Positions 55,522-64,000 of a stretch of DNA of 64,000 nt are shown in pieces (position 1 is the stretch's first letter; each line of letters starts with the position of its first letter). The stretch lies in the NCBI GenBank assembly GCA_040414675.1, contig JBEDUN010000016.1, positions 20,860-84,859 on the forward strand. Reading direction: 5' to 3'. The notes beneath the pieces were generated by a model, which saw only the letters and a program-made list of their open reading frames with translations, searched no databases and had not been told where the DNA came from. The stretch comes from JARBAU01 sp040414675 (GTDB lineage Archaea; Thermoproteota; Nitrososphaeria; Nitrososphaerales; Nitrososphaeraceae). A program made the position numbers and the translations under genes.

Positions 55522-55818
55522 TCAAACAAAAAATGGGAGTGATATGTATTTATGCCGCAGATGTAGGTAGTTTACAACCTTCATGCCTACAAATTCCCCA
55601 CTATGCCCCTTTCCTGTGTCATATTTCTTGCCACATTTACAATCAGCTTGTCCTGACACACAGCCATCTGTAGAGTCACCTGCTGAGTATTTCCCATCAC
55701 AATAGGTGCTTCCTACGTTCGCTGCCTTCGCATTTTGAACGATTGTAGTCATAGCACTTACTGTACCTACTGTAGCCACTATTGCTACTATAACTAACAT
55801 TTTAATGTATGAATTCAT
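55522..55818 (-). CDS. small secreted Cys-rich protein, 98 aa
   Basis: Signal peptide (MLVIVAIVATVGTVSAM from M7; cleavage near AKAAN). The mature part has four cysteines in STYCDGKYSAGDSTDGCVSG and QADCKCGKKYD, probably two disulfides. The final 20 residues (VNYLHLRHKYISLPFFV) look unlike the rest and may be read-through after a lost stop. Confidence 0.6.
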   Translation of the reverse strand: MNSYIKMLVIVAIVATVGTVSAMTTIVQNAKAANVGSTYCDGKYSAGDSTDGCVSGQADCKCGKKYDTGKGHSGEFVGMKVVNYLHLRHKYISLPFFV

Positions 55819-56405
55819 AGGTCGATTGTTCTATTATTTATCTATACATTTGAGCATTTGTCACGAAATTCGTGTTTGTTTAACTTAATGATAATAAAAC
55901 TCCGTCAAACACAAATGATTGAGACAAAATATCAGAAGGTCTATATAGCTTTAATATAGTTGGTATGTTTAGATCATTATGTGAGAAAAGGCATTACTGT
56001 CAATCCAAGGCAATAATGAAGCTGTAACCTACTTCATGTATGATTTATAGAAGATAATATTAGGAGCATTTGAGCCATGGTCGAGTATTACTTTGATAAT
56101 GTTTGCTTTTCTATCAATTGTTATACCTTGTACTCGACCTTCTATTTTAACTCATTAGATAGGGTTAAGGATTCGAATTGCAGTGGCTAACTGATAATCA
56201 AATATTTTAGATATCAAGCAGTTTCAAGAAAATTCTCAGCACCAAATCTCTAAATAATAAGATTTTACAAAGAATAAGCCAATGTATAGATCTATGATAA
56301 TATGTACCCTCACTAATGCAGGCGTCAAGTGAGGAACCAAGACTTGATTTGATCCCCTCCCCCTCTGGAAAGTATTGCATCCTATAATAAATACAAATTT
56401 GTATT
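55819..56405. other. intergenic stretch, 587 bases
   Basis: No coding frame that looks real; small minus frames here are shadows. Confidence 0.5.
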
Positions 56406-56654
56406 TTGGGTGTGAAGAAAAGGGCAAGTACAGTTTTACCGGTCAGACTAGATTCGTTGCATTCCGGCGGGTTGGACAACATCGGAGGGGATGGAGCATT
56501 GAGAGCTTCGTATCGTGGAGTGCAGTGTCCGAATTGCCACATCGTAATGGCCTCGTCGTCGCAGTTTAATAGATTGGATTATTTGTGCTCCCAGTGTAAG
56601 ATTTTGGTGCATCTTCCCAAAAAATGGGCTGAAAAGTATCTTCATTTAATCTAG
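56406..56654 (+). CDS. zinc-ribbon protein, 82 aa
   Basis: QCPNCHIVMASSSQFNRLDY, then LCSQCKILVHLPKKW: two CxxC pairs 18 residues apart, a small zinc ribbon near the C-terminus after a basic, disordered lead (VKKRASTVLPVRL). TTG (56406) or GTG (56412) start. It lies head to head with no other gene; the minus frames over it lack any pattern. Confidence 0.6.
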   Translation: MGVKKRASTVLPVRLDSLHSGGLDNIGGDGALRASYRGVQCPNCHIVMASSSQFNRLDYLCSQCKILVHLPKKWAEKYLHLI

Positions 56655-56809
56655 CAAGGAATAATTGGTATAAAGAAACCGAATTCTAACGCTCAATTAA
56701 TCCCAAGGAATCTAGTTAAGAATTATTTGCGTATCAAGGAAAGCTAATTTCGAACTTTACTCAAACGATTGCGTAGAAATGCTAGTAAGATCACAGTATC
56801 AAGACATAT

Positions 56810-57433
56810 TCAATAGGTAATTTCAATTTCAGTTGCAGTTCCAGCTTCAATCAATGAACGAGCATTTTCGAACGGCAATACAGCTATGTCCTCAACAAGG
56901 AATGGACCATACCTAGACAAATCAACTCCTAAAAATTGTCCAAAGGGTTTCACGAATCTGATCGCGACTTTTTTCGAGCGGGTTTTTTCCGATAGTATTT
57001 CCATTATCAACGCGCGTCCTTTAAGCATGCTAGACACAATAATATTCTGTCTTTTCACGTATTCTGTTTCGGCGTCCAGGATATATTTCTCCTCCTCGGT
57101 AAGTCTTGAGTAGTCCAAGGAAGGACCAGATTCAGATGATGATACTATGCTATTAATAGAATCAACTATTTTGCTGTTTCGAATATCAAATAGTAATTTT
57201 CCAGTCAAAGACGTAAGTTGGATTAACCTATCTGTCACCTCTTTTTCGACTTCATCAGATGTATTTACTCTTAATCTTGCCAAAGTTATTGCAATCCTTT
57301 TGTATGTATCCAAGGGTATAGGTTGCAGCACGTCTATCTGAGATTCTTTTACTACTAGATTACAAAGGTCATTCAGAGTTAATGGTACCTCTTCACCATC
57401 GTTATCTCTTTTTTTACTATTTGATACACCCAA
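56810..57433 (-). CDS. GINS complex subunit (Gins51/Gins15 type)
   Basis: 207 residues. The helical A domain (about 20-150) ends with YSRLTEEEKYILDAETEYVKRQN; the small beta B domain follows with LGVDLSRYGPFLVEDIAVLP, then ENARSLIEAGTATEIEI. The phrase YGPFxxEDxAxLPxENAxxLIxxGxA is typical for archaeal GINS. GINS joins MCM and Cdc45/RecJ-like protein in the replicative helicase. Order A then B identifies the 51/15 type. Start ATG. Confidence 0.88.
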   Translation of the reverse strand: MGVSNSKKRDNDGEEVPLTLNDLCNLVVKESQIDVLQPIPLDTYKRIAITLARLRVNTSDEVEKEVTDRLIQLTSLTGKLLFDIRNSKIVDSINSIVSSSESGPSLDYSRLTEEEKYILDAETEYVKRQNIIVSSMLKGRALIMEILSEKTRSKKVAIRFVKPFGQFLGVDLSRYGPFLVEDIAVLPFENARSLIEAGTATEIEITY

Positions 57434-57951
57434 TGTAAGTAATCACCAATGCATATGTTTCGATCCTTTGCACATACATATATTTCACCTTATTAAAAGA
57501 CCAATTATGAAAAAGAGAACTTGTTTTGATCTCGCCGATTATATGATCAAAGTTAATGAAAGCCACAAAGTATGCCCCAATTACAAACACTAGCTATAAT
57601 AAAGTAGCTTATCGATCATATACCCAACAACTCTCTGCACCATGTGAATCCCTCTCTGATTTTTGGAAACGAATCTTTTGATTGTATTAGTTCTTGCTAT
57701 TTTACTCTATATTCAAACGACATTACAGAAATCGCCTTCCCTCAGTACTTTGATCTTCCATATTCTAATAGATATAAACGCTGACAAGCGTATCTGATTT
57801 CATAGAAATTTCGGAGTCTGCCTATAATATTAGTAAGCAATAACTTACAAGCTAAGACTTGGACCAGTATCGCATTCTTAGTTAGAATACGTTCTGCCGA
57901 ACTTAACCTAGTGTGTACGTTTAAAAGAGGTATTAAAAAATTCTTAATTGA
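57434..57951. other. intergenic stretch, 518 bases
   Basis: AT-rich. Minus frame 57742-57984 overlaps the tRNA and is not accepted. Confidence 0.55.
57920..57927 (+). promoter_or_regulatory. TATA box of tRNA-Pro
   Basis: TTTAAAAG centred about 28 bases before the tRNA 5' end. Confidence 0.55.
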
Positions 57952-58045
57952 GGGGCTATCGTCTAGCTTGGTCAAGGATACCATCTACTTTTTGGGTATA
58001 GGCCTGGGGCGCTGGCGGTCGTGGGTTCGAATCCCACTGGCCCCA
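57952..58045 (+). tRNA. tRNA-Pro(GGG) with an 18-nt intron
   Basis: Mature arms fold cleanly: acceptor GGGGCTA with TGGCCCC plus discriminator A; D-arm GTCT...GGAT; anticodon stem CCAGC with GCTGG and loop CTGGGGC (anticodon GGG, Pro); variable CGGTC; T-arm GTGGG-TTCGAAT-CCCAC. This holds only if 18 bases (57984-58001) are removed between positions 29 and 30, in the 5' side of the anticodon stem; without removal the stem has a mismatch and the loop loses U33. No CCA is encoded. Confidence 0.93.
57984..58001 (+). other. tRNA intron at non-canonical position 29/30
   Basis: TCTACTTTTTGGGTATAG, the bases whose removal restores the anticodon stem CCAGC/GCTGG exactly. Most archaeal tRNA introns are at 37/38; introns elsewhere require the broad-specificity heteromeric splicing endonuclease. 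Confidence 0.88.
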
Positions 58046-58122
58046 TACCAAACTTGTCATATTGTTACGCACCAACACGATACATTATACAGGGGATCGT
58101 AGACACAACATTTCCAAATTCG

Positions 58123-58551
58123 GGAGCTCAGTCGCAGAGCATAGTATTAGATTTCTCTTCTAATTATTATTTACTGTTCAAGTTTTTCATTAGATCAGAA
58201 GTAACAAGAAAATATTATGAAAGATGAATTAGATGATACTTCATAGACTTTATCAAATTTGGAATTGATGAGGCCGATAGAGTATCGTTGTAATACTTTT
58301 GCTCGTATGGCGAACACCCAACTAAGATAGGTATTAAAGCATATAATAAAATTCTTGCAATTTCAGAACACCAGAGTTGAAAATCGCGATATCACTGCTG
58401 CAACTTTACGGAATTATGTAAAATCTTAAAATCATTGTGTGAGATTTGTAAAATAACGATTCAGTCGAAGAAAATAACAAGAGGCGTGCTCCGAGGAAGG
58501 CTATAAGCAACTGACAGGGCATCTACACTAGAAGAAATTCGTAAACTGGTA
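58123..58551 (+). pseudogene. decayed tyrosine recombinase (integrase)
   Basis: Pieces across frames read NYYLLFKFFIRSEVTRKYYE, IDFIKFGIDEADRVS, IKAYNKILAISEHQ, VENRDITAATLRNYVKS, KSLCEICKITIQSKKITRGV and ATDRASTLEEIRKLV. The run ITAATLRNYVKxLKxxCE...KKITRG...R.A.DRAPTxEEIRKLVE is the core-binding region of the archaeal integrases common in Nitrososphaera-type genomes. At least five in-frame stops (TGA, TGA, TAA, TAA, TGA) and two frameshifts are needed, and the catalytic domain is absent. It begins within 80 bases of the 3' end of tRNA-Pro. Confidence 0.78.
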
Positions 58552-59472
58552 TGACTCATCTGGACGAGATTGTTTCCGATAAGTTTTATTACTCACGTGG
58601 ATTTATCAGACACTTTAATAAATGCACTAGACGATATCGCCCCCTCATATCCTATCTTTTTTCTATGGTCAGAAGATTGCACTGAAAGTCGACTTTATTC
58701 TGATTTAATCTCATGTTACTTTCTTAGTTGCTTATGTTACTTCGAATATACTGTATAATTATCGCTAACTTTGATTCTGATATTCGGTTCGATTTAAATC
58801 ATTTGCTGGTATGAACTTAGTACTAATGAAAAGAATATGCTGATCATATCAGCATAACACTAACCATAACTCATCATATATGAATAAAAAAGACATTTGG
58901 CCGTTTTATTATATAGCAAGATTTACAAATTAAAATGGGATTTGGCATTTTTTTGGTACTATAGGGAAACTATTAAGTTTTGAAAACGAGTATACGGGAA
59001 TAATTTTCATTTTCTTTTCCTTTTTCAATTGATACGTATAATTCGGACTCATATGGAATACGTATCTGTGTACCAAACTGTGAACATGATTCCAATCCGT
59101 ATTCAGAATACCACGAAAATCCTTCTTGTACTGCTAGTAATGGTTAATGGTTTGTGTATCCAAGACAGTTGGAGACTAAAATTGGGACGATTACTGTCTG
59201 AATTTATTCTATACAACAAGCAAATGTTATGTCTCACCTCGCATCCTTTTTATGATTAAACAAATAGGGAGCATATTTGATGTCACCCTATATTAAGGGG
59301 GTAGAAAAATTGAGTCAAGTTTGTTTGGTATTCCACTAACCCGAACCAACGACTTCGTGACGGTATTACGAGTGACGACTTTACTATTTGCTAGGGAGAG
59401 AAAATTCTGTAAAATTTGATTCACATACAACTGACCCCTTTGACTACATGGGGTCAAATACTGAAGTGTTAA
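58552..59472. other. gene-poor stretch after the recombinase relic, 920 bases
   Basis: Frames at 58570, 59029 and 59293 are short and show no domain. Probably the worn body of an integrated element. Confidence 0.5.
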
Positions 59473-59697
59473 GATATCCATCTAAAATCAAAAGAGGTAA
59501 ATGCAGTTGCCACTAAAATTAACTACTACCGGTGGCAAAATAAGTACCTGCCTAATCATACCAATTCTTTGATAATCAATAATTTTCAAGAATACCTGAA
59601 ATCTATTGAATCCTCTGAACATCAACATGATAATAACATGAAAGCTGTCATCGTAGTGGAAAAATCTCTTGGTTCTGATGTCACATTCTTAAAATAA
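59473..59697 (+). pseudogene. coding relic without start, 74 codons
   Basis: An open stretch reads INYYRWQNKYLPNHTNSLII, then NNFQEYLKSIESSEHQHDNN and MKAVIVVEKSLGSDVTFLK before TAA. It is protein-like (aromatic and helix pattern, natural stop), but a stop codon stands directly before and there is no start before an internal TTG or ATG. It may be a fragment of a gene of the presumed integrated element. Confidence 0.4.
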
Positions 59698-59940
59698 ATA
59701 CAAATGAACAGTTTATTTCATTCTTGGATACAAAAATTCAAAACGTGGAAACCCATTTATTAAAAACAGTTTAATTGTTGGACTCATTCTTTAATATTTT
59801 GTTATCTGCCTCCATTTTTTGCCTGTAACTGTAAATAAGAGTTTGATATTAATATCGAGTCTCAATAAAATAGTTTAGTCGATCTTTGGATGAATTTGCA
59901 AGGATATTGTAGATATTATTTCTTCCGTAAGCTTGGCCGA

Positions 59941-60996
59941 TTATTTATTGAAAGCGTAGCTATAGCTGGGACTTACTACTTTGCCACCATGTACTATTAA
60001 ATAGTCCCGATCAATTGTTAGTCCATTTAGGAATTTCACAAGACAGTTTTTTATCCCATCAGCATATCTCTTCTGTGCCTCTAAAGTCGTACCCGAGTAA
60101 TGGTGCACCATTCCGTGGTTTGGCATATTTCTCCATGGGTGGTCTATTGGCGCTGGCTCGGGGAACCATACATCTCCAGCATATCCTGCTAGATGTCCCT
60201 TTTCTAACGCTTCGACAAGAGCTTGGGTGTCAACAATTTTTCCTCGAGCAGTGTTCACAAGGTACGCACCTTTTTTCATTCTGAATAAAAGATCCCTATT
60301 AAACATTCCATCAGTTTCAGGAGTCAGGGGAGCATTGATTGTAATAATATCAGATGTTTCGATCAATTCTTCTAAAGGTGTATATTGGATGCCAAGGACA
60401 AATTCCTCAACAGTACTCAATCGAAAATTGTTATAGTAAAGTAAATTAATATCAAATCCCTTGAGTCTCGTACATACCCTCTGTCCTATTCTACCCGTAC
60501 CTATGACTCCAACTGTTTTACCTTCTAAATCATGAGCGTTTGTAGCAATTTCGGCAATATCCCATTTTCCATCGAGCACTTGTTTGTAAGCAGGTATGTA
60601 ATTTCGAACTAGTGCTAAAATATGCATAACCACCTGTTCAGCTACACTTACTACGTTACTACCTGTGATCTCTGCTACTGTTACACCACGAGCAGCAGCA
60701 GCTGCTAAATCTATATGATCGGATCCAACACCGGCGGTTAGAATTAGCCGTAGTTTAGTTGCTCTTGAAAGTCTCTCTTTTGTAATATAAGCTGGCCAGA
60801 ATGGAGTGGTAATAATAACATCAGTATTAGCAAGATGTTTATCAAGCTCAGTCTCTTTATCGATAAGAACTACAAGTTCATGCCCATTCTTTTCAAGGTA
60901 ATCTTTAAGACCAAGTGCATTTTCTGCACATCCTAATAAATCAGGATTATTCTTCGCTCTTTCTCCTCCTGGGTACAATACAGCTACTATCTTCAA
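59941..60996 (-). CDS. fdh: NAD(P)-dependent formate dehydrogenase
   Basis: 351 residues of the D-2-hydroxyacid dehydrogenase superfamily with the marks of true formate dehydrogenase: TTPFWPAYITKERL (TTPFHPAYxT in others), TAGVGSDHIDL, AEITGSNVVSVAE, GYAGDVWFPEPAPIDHPWR and HHYSGTTLEAQ. Catalytic Arg251 (NTARGK) and His299 are present; GTGRIG (166-171) binds the dinucleotide. At the end of the second strand the Asp that selects NAD+ is replaced by Asn189 (LLYYNNFRL), so NADP+ may be accepted. It oxidises formate to CO2 with gain of NAD(P)H, without metals. Single gene. Confidence 0.93.
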   Translation of the reverse strand: MKIVAVLYPGGERAKNNPDLLGCAENALGLKDYLEKNGHELVVLIDKETELDKHLANTDVIITTPFWPAYITKERLSRATKLRLILTAGVGSDHIDLAAAAARGVTVAEITGSNVVSVAEQVVMHILALVRNYIPAYKQVLDGKWDIAEIATNAHDLEGKTVGVIGTGRIGQRVCTRLKGFDINLLYYNNFRLSTVEEFVLGIQYTPLEELIETSDIITINAPLTPETDGMFNRDLLFRMKKGAYLVNTARGKIVDTQALVEALEKGHLAGYAGDVWFPEPAPIDHPWRNMPNHGMVHHYSGTTLEAQKRYADGIKNCLVKFLNGLTIDRDYLIVHGGKVVSPSYSYAFNK

Positions 60997-61802
60997 ACAG
61001 CCAAATTTGCAGGTTATTTAATTTAAAGATTTTTTAAAAATGCTCAGATTCAATTTTAGAATTCAGTTCTAATGGTTTGATCTAGAAAAAATTTTTCAAT
61101 GTGACAGAAAAGAAATGTCTGATTGAATCGACTATTTTGTACTTGAAACTCAAGTACACAATAATTTAAGAATCACAGAATATCTATAATTCGTTTGACT
61201 CAATTGGCAGGAATGGTTCAAGTGATATCAAACCGCTTAAGCTAAATGGTACAACACACGCTGATTCCGATCCCTGTTGCAAGGTTCCTTAAGTTCATTT
61301 CGTCGGCAATTAGATCTCCAAGATTATATCACGATTGAAAAAGGTTACATCTTGCAAGTAGCCTGGCAAGATCCAGACAGCTTGATACTGGTAGCTTTTT
61401 AACATAGTTTAATCATTTTTTGATAATTTAATTGGTAACCTTGCTTTGCCGGTATTTGGATTACCATATTAGATGCAGTTCTCCGTCGTACCCTTCTTGT
61501 AGTCAATCTCAATCAATCACTAATTCATTCATCTATAGACCGACGAGTCCGGTAATTATCTCAGTTCTTCCACGTCTGTAATTAAGTTCAAGCTATATTG
61601 TAACACTTCTATACTGTCAGATGGTCGCAGTTTGTGAGTCCAGCAGACACTGTTATATTCAATATCAGCATTTTCTCCGAAACCTATAACTTTGGTTTTG
61701 CTGGCTGGTTTCTTAAAGCAAATTACCTGATACCATAATTATGTATTCTTCGGTATCTCTGTACCATAATACTTTTCTAATACGCCAAGACTATCTAGAG
61801 TT
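60997..61802. other. intergenic stretch, 806 bases
   Basis: Divergent promoter region of formate dehydrogenase and P-II. No gene is seen; two short G+C-richer patches occur near 61240-61290 and 61360-61400. Confidence 0.5.
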
Positions 61803-62174
61803 ATGGTTGGAGACAAACTGACGTTACCATTTGAAGTTGCCTACTCCGAAAAGCCCGGCATGAAAACAAAAAGTATGAAGAGACTCGCAGTTATCGTAAA
61901 GCCCGAACACGTTACAGAAATAATTGCGTCACTTAAAGAAATGGGACTCGAAGCTACCATTTACGATGTAAAGGGGGCTACAAAGGAGAAGGAAAGAATT
62001 GCATCTGGCAGGGGAAGTGGCACATTCGAGCTTGCTTATACAACCAGAAAAGTTGTGGCTACAGTAGTTAATTCAGATAGTATTGATCAAGTCATAGAGA
62101 GAATGAAAAAGGCTATGGCCGGTGAGAAAGCAGTTGTCATGGTTTCGCCAGTAGAGGATCTCATCTTGATTTAA
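61803..62174 (+). CDS. P-II family nitrogen regulator
   Basis: 123 residues. The P-II domain begins at MKRLAVIVKPEHVTEIIASL (M25); the T-loop region is KGATKEKERIASGRGSGTFE, shorter and more basic than in GlnB and without the uridylylated Tyr; the B- and C-loops end in AGEKAVVMVSPVEDLILI. P-II proteins sense ATP/ADP and 2-oxoglutarate and control ammonium transport and assimilation. The first 24 residues (VGDKLTLPFEVAYSEKPG) are an extension; M20 or M25 may be the true start. No amtB or glnA gene is nearby. Confidence 0.88.
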   Translation: MVGDKLTLPFEVAYSEKPGMKTKSMKRLAVIVKPEHVTEIIASLKEMGLEATIYDVKGATKEKERIASGRGSGTFELAYTTRKVVATVVNSDSIDQVIERMKKAMAGEKAVVMVSPVEDLILI

Positions 62175-62272
62175 GATAACTTTGTTGGTTCTCCGGTTTT
62201 GGTTTTGACGTCAACCATACATCAAAACCTTGCTATTTTCATATTTACAAACCTAATTAGATCAGGCGTGAT

Positions 62273-62428
62273 TTGAAAGTATCAGTTACTCCTAATATAG
62301 AAGAAGTTAATATTACACGTGATTATAATGATTCTAAAATGGTATGGGAAGAACTATGTTTTCTCCCTAATGCAATAAGGAAACGTAGATGTCTGTATGA
62401 CTTATACAAGGCCGATATTAGCAGCTAG
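62273..62428 (+). CDS. possible small protein, 51 aa
   Basis: TTG start. SVTPNIEEVNITRDYNDSK, then a basic, Cys-containing helix (FLPNAIRKRRCLYDLYKAD). A TATA-like CATATTTACA lies about 25 bases before the TTG. No family recognised. Confidence 0.4.
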   Translation: MKVSVTPNIEEVNITRDYNDSKMVWEELCFLPNAIRKRRCLYDLYKADISS

Positions 62429-63678
62429 AAGGGCGCAAATTAAAAGGGGCCTTCAGTATACAAAGCTTTATCCAAACTAGTTTAATTCTGCTGATAAACT
62501 GTTAATTAAATATTCTACTGACACTGGCTCTTCGGAAAAAAACCTACAATTACATTAGAGTATACTTCTCTTAAAGCTCAAAGATGGTAGTCTGATGGTC
62601 ATCACCACCAAGTAATTAACCCATCAGATACACCACCACGTCATGACATCACCGGTGAATGTGTTACGCCCGTCCGGAGCGAACGCACAGTATTTTAGAC
62701 TAGATAATTATTTAATCATTCACGAAGACTTCTTGACATAATTCTTCATAAAGTAACATAGGGTTTAAGCGGAATGTCAACGTAATTTGACTGCAATCGC
62801 CAGATCTACCAGCAGCCCATTTATAAAGAAGAGATAGAACTAGACCGGCGAGAATTCTAAAGGCACGGACTTGGAACTCCCTAGCAGAAGTACATTAGTC
62901 TAAGTAATAAGTGGTATGAGTCTATCCACACGGCTAAACAGATAGCAGAATTAGTCAAACCGATAGAACCTACAAAGTAGCAACCAACAGAGTCACTATA
63001 GTTATCAACCAGTCAGCGATAAACTAAGGAGTCAACGAATTAACGAAATTGTAATCTCTTAGAAAGGCTGAAAATACAATTCGGCAAAAATACTGAAGTA
63101 CTTTCAAACAATGCTAATCTACCGTGTCAAAAATCTGGATTACATACACTAGTGTACTCAGTCCCACCGAGCCCGGACCTTTGAGATGTAATCTTTCTGA
63201 TTAGGGGTTTATTATTTTAGGATACAAAATCATGTCAATTTTGATTCGTAAAAATATAGTTGTTATAGTTGCTTAGAATCAATTATTATTTTTAGTTCAG
63301 GAATCCTTATCTAAGAACTAACCTATTCATATTTTAAAGAATTCAAATTTGATCTAAGGTGCGGTCAGTTCAATCTTTGAAACGCTAAAACCTTATATCA
63401 TTGCAATTTGTCCAGATAGACAAAATTGAACATTTTATTTATTAATGTGAGAATGAATGGTTTGTTATATTTTCTTTTCATCTCTGAACGGGCTAATCCT
63501 GAATTCATATTCTCCAATTTTTCCCTCTTCTGTTCAGTTCCAATAGGAAAATCTAAATTAATGACAGTTTTTTTGGTACGCATCGCTCTATAGTGGTTGC
63601 TAGTTGTCGTACTTCCACAGATAGGTTGCTTCTATGTACGTAAGTACAAAGGTGAATTCATCCAATGACATTCCACCT
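62429..63678. other. gene-poor stretch, 1250 bases
   Basis: A G+C-rich patch at 62630-62695 (CATCACCGGTGAATGTG, GTCCGGAGCGAAC) stands out from AT-rich DNA and could be a relic or a structured RNA. A 61-codon basic minus frame (63398-63583) is not convincing. Nothing else is seen. Confidence 0.5.
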
Positions 63679-64000
63679 TCAAACAGAATATTTTCTCTGA
63701 CGACTTCGTCTATAAATAAGAATCGCTGCCGCGATGACACCTGCGATGATTAGCAGAATTATTGATAAGATAAGACCGTTAGGTCTAGTGGACAATACTT
63801 CTTTATTCTTTACCACTACAACAAATGATGCTTTTGCTGTATTATTGTTATTATCCTTGGCTGTACAAACTATCGTAGTATTTCCTATTGGAAATACCTG
63901 ACCAGAAGCTATGGGTTGGCATATAGGATGTATATTTGTGGCCACGTTGTCTGTTGCACTTACTTTATAGTCAACAACAGATCCTCTTGCATTGGTGGCA
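63679..64000 (-). CDS. HYR-domain surface protein, C-terminal end only
   Basis: The frame is open at the window edge. It reads NARGSVVDYKVSATDNVA, then PICQPIASGQVFPIGNTTIV, CTAKDNNNNTAKASFVVVV: the last strands of a HYR (hyalin) domain with its two cysteines. A membrane helix (LILSIILLIIAGVIAAAILI) and a basic tail (YRRSRQRKYSV) anchor it with the domain outside. HYR domains build repeat-rich adhesins and surface layers in archaea and bacteria. The rest lies to the right of 64000. Confidence 0.88.
   Translation of the reverse strand, partial: ATNARGSVVDYKVSATDNVATNIHPICQPIASGQVFPIGNTTIVCTAKDNNNNTAKASFVVVVKNKEVLSTRPNGLILSIILLIIAGVIAAAILIYRRSRQRKYSV

Noticed and set aside
57742..58227. Protein frames across the tRNA-Pro gene
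   Set aside because: The tRNA fold is complete; the frames are chance openings over it, except the end of the plus frame, which belongs to the recombinase relic.

Overview
The window looks like chromosomal DNA of an ammonia-oxidising archaeon (Thaumarchaeota/Nitrososphaeria), most likely a soil lineage of the Nitrososphaera/Nitrosocosmicus type. The basis is the mix of archaeal information genes (SRP RNA, Dph2, TtuA-type tRNA thiolase, proteasome alpha and beta, GINS, an intron-containing tRNA-Pro) with families typical of that phylum: cupredoxins, DUF6659, HTH_45 regulators, UPF0148, tiny zinc proteins and many small secreted proteins. The DNA is AT-rich and gene density is low, with many intergenic stretches of 300 to 1200 bases. 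The genus is inferred; no rRNA or amo gene is present.

Layout. 1-15.7 kb is mostly housekeeping: aconitase X (partial, at the edge), tRNA thiolation, Dph2, SRP RNA facing Dph2, RidA, UPF0148, cupredoxin, M20 peptidase, a deleted IS6-like element with an intact 8-bp target duplication beside an hsp20 promoter, UbiB-type kinase, Nudix hydrolase, a lone ZnuC-like ATPase and a methyltransferase-like protein. 15.8-29 kb is envelope-rich: an 854-residue secreted alanine-rich, silk-like protein, a broken alpha/beta hydrolase (its intact paralogue is at 49.4 kb), several small secreted proteins, a MacB/FtsX permease and small membrane or zinc proteins. 29-46 kb holds an acidic/basic coiled-coil protein, a HIT/MYND-like zinc microprotein, a CPA1 antiporter, a beta-alpha proteasome pair with an atypical alpha subunit, an ABC-2 ATPase, a broken membrane-anchored surface protein, and decayed repeats. 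46-57.5 kb has a class III nucleotide cyclase, the intact hydrolase, a GYD protein, a Rieske ferredoxin and a GINS subunit. 57.9-64 kb has tRNA-Pro(GGG) with an 18-nt intron at the unusual position 29/30, a decayed tyrosine recombinase right behind it, a formate dehydrogenase, a P-II protein and the end of a HYR-domain surface protein.

Functional threads: protein quality control (Hsp20, proteasome pair), redox and electron carriers (cupredoxin, Rieske, formate dehydrogenase), cell-surface proteins, signalling (cyclase, P-II, winged-helix regulators) and small zinc proteins. Several genes have a TATA-like element about 26-30 bases before the start codon, consistent with leaderless transcripts. 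Decay is common: two multi-lesion gene wrecks, a recombinase relic, a deleted IS and two decayed copies of one unknown gene.
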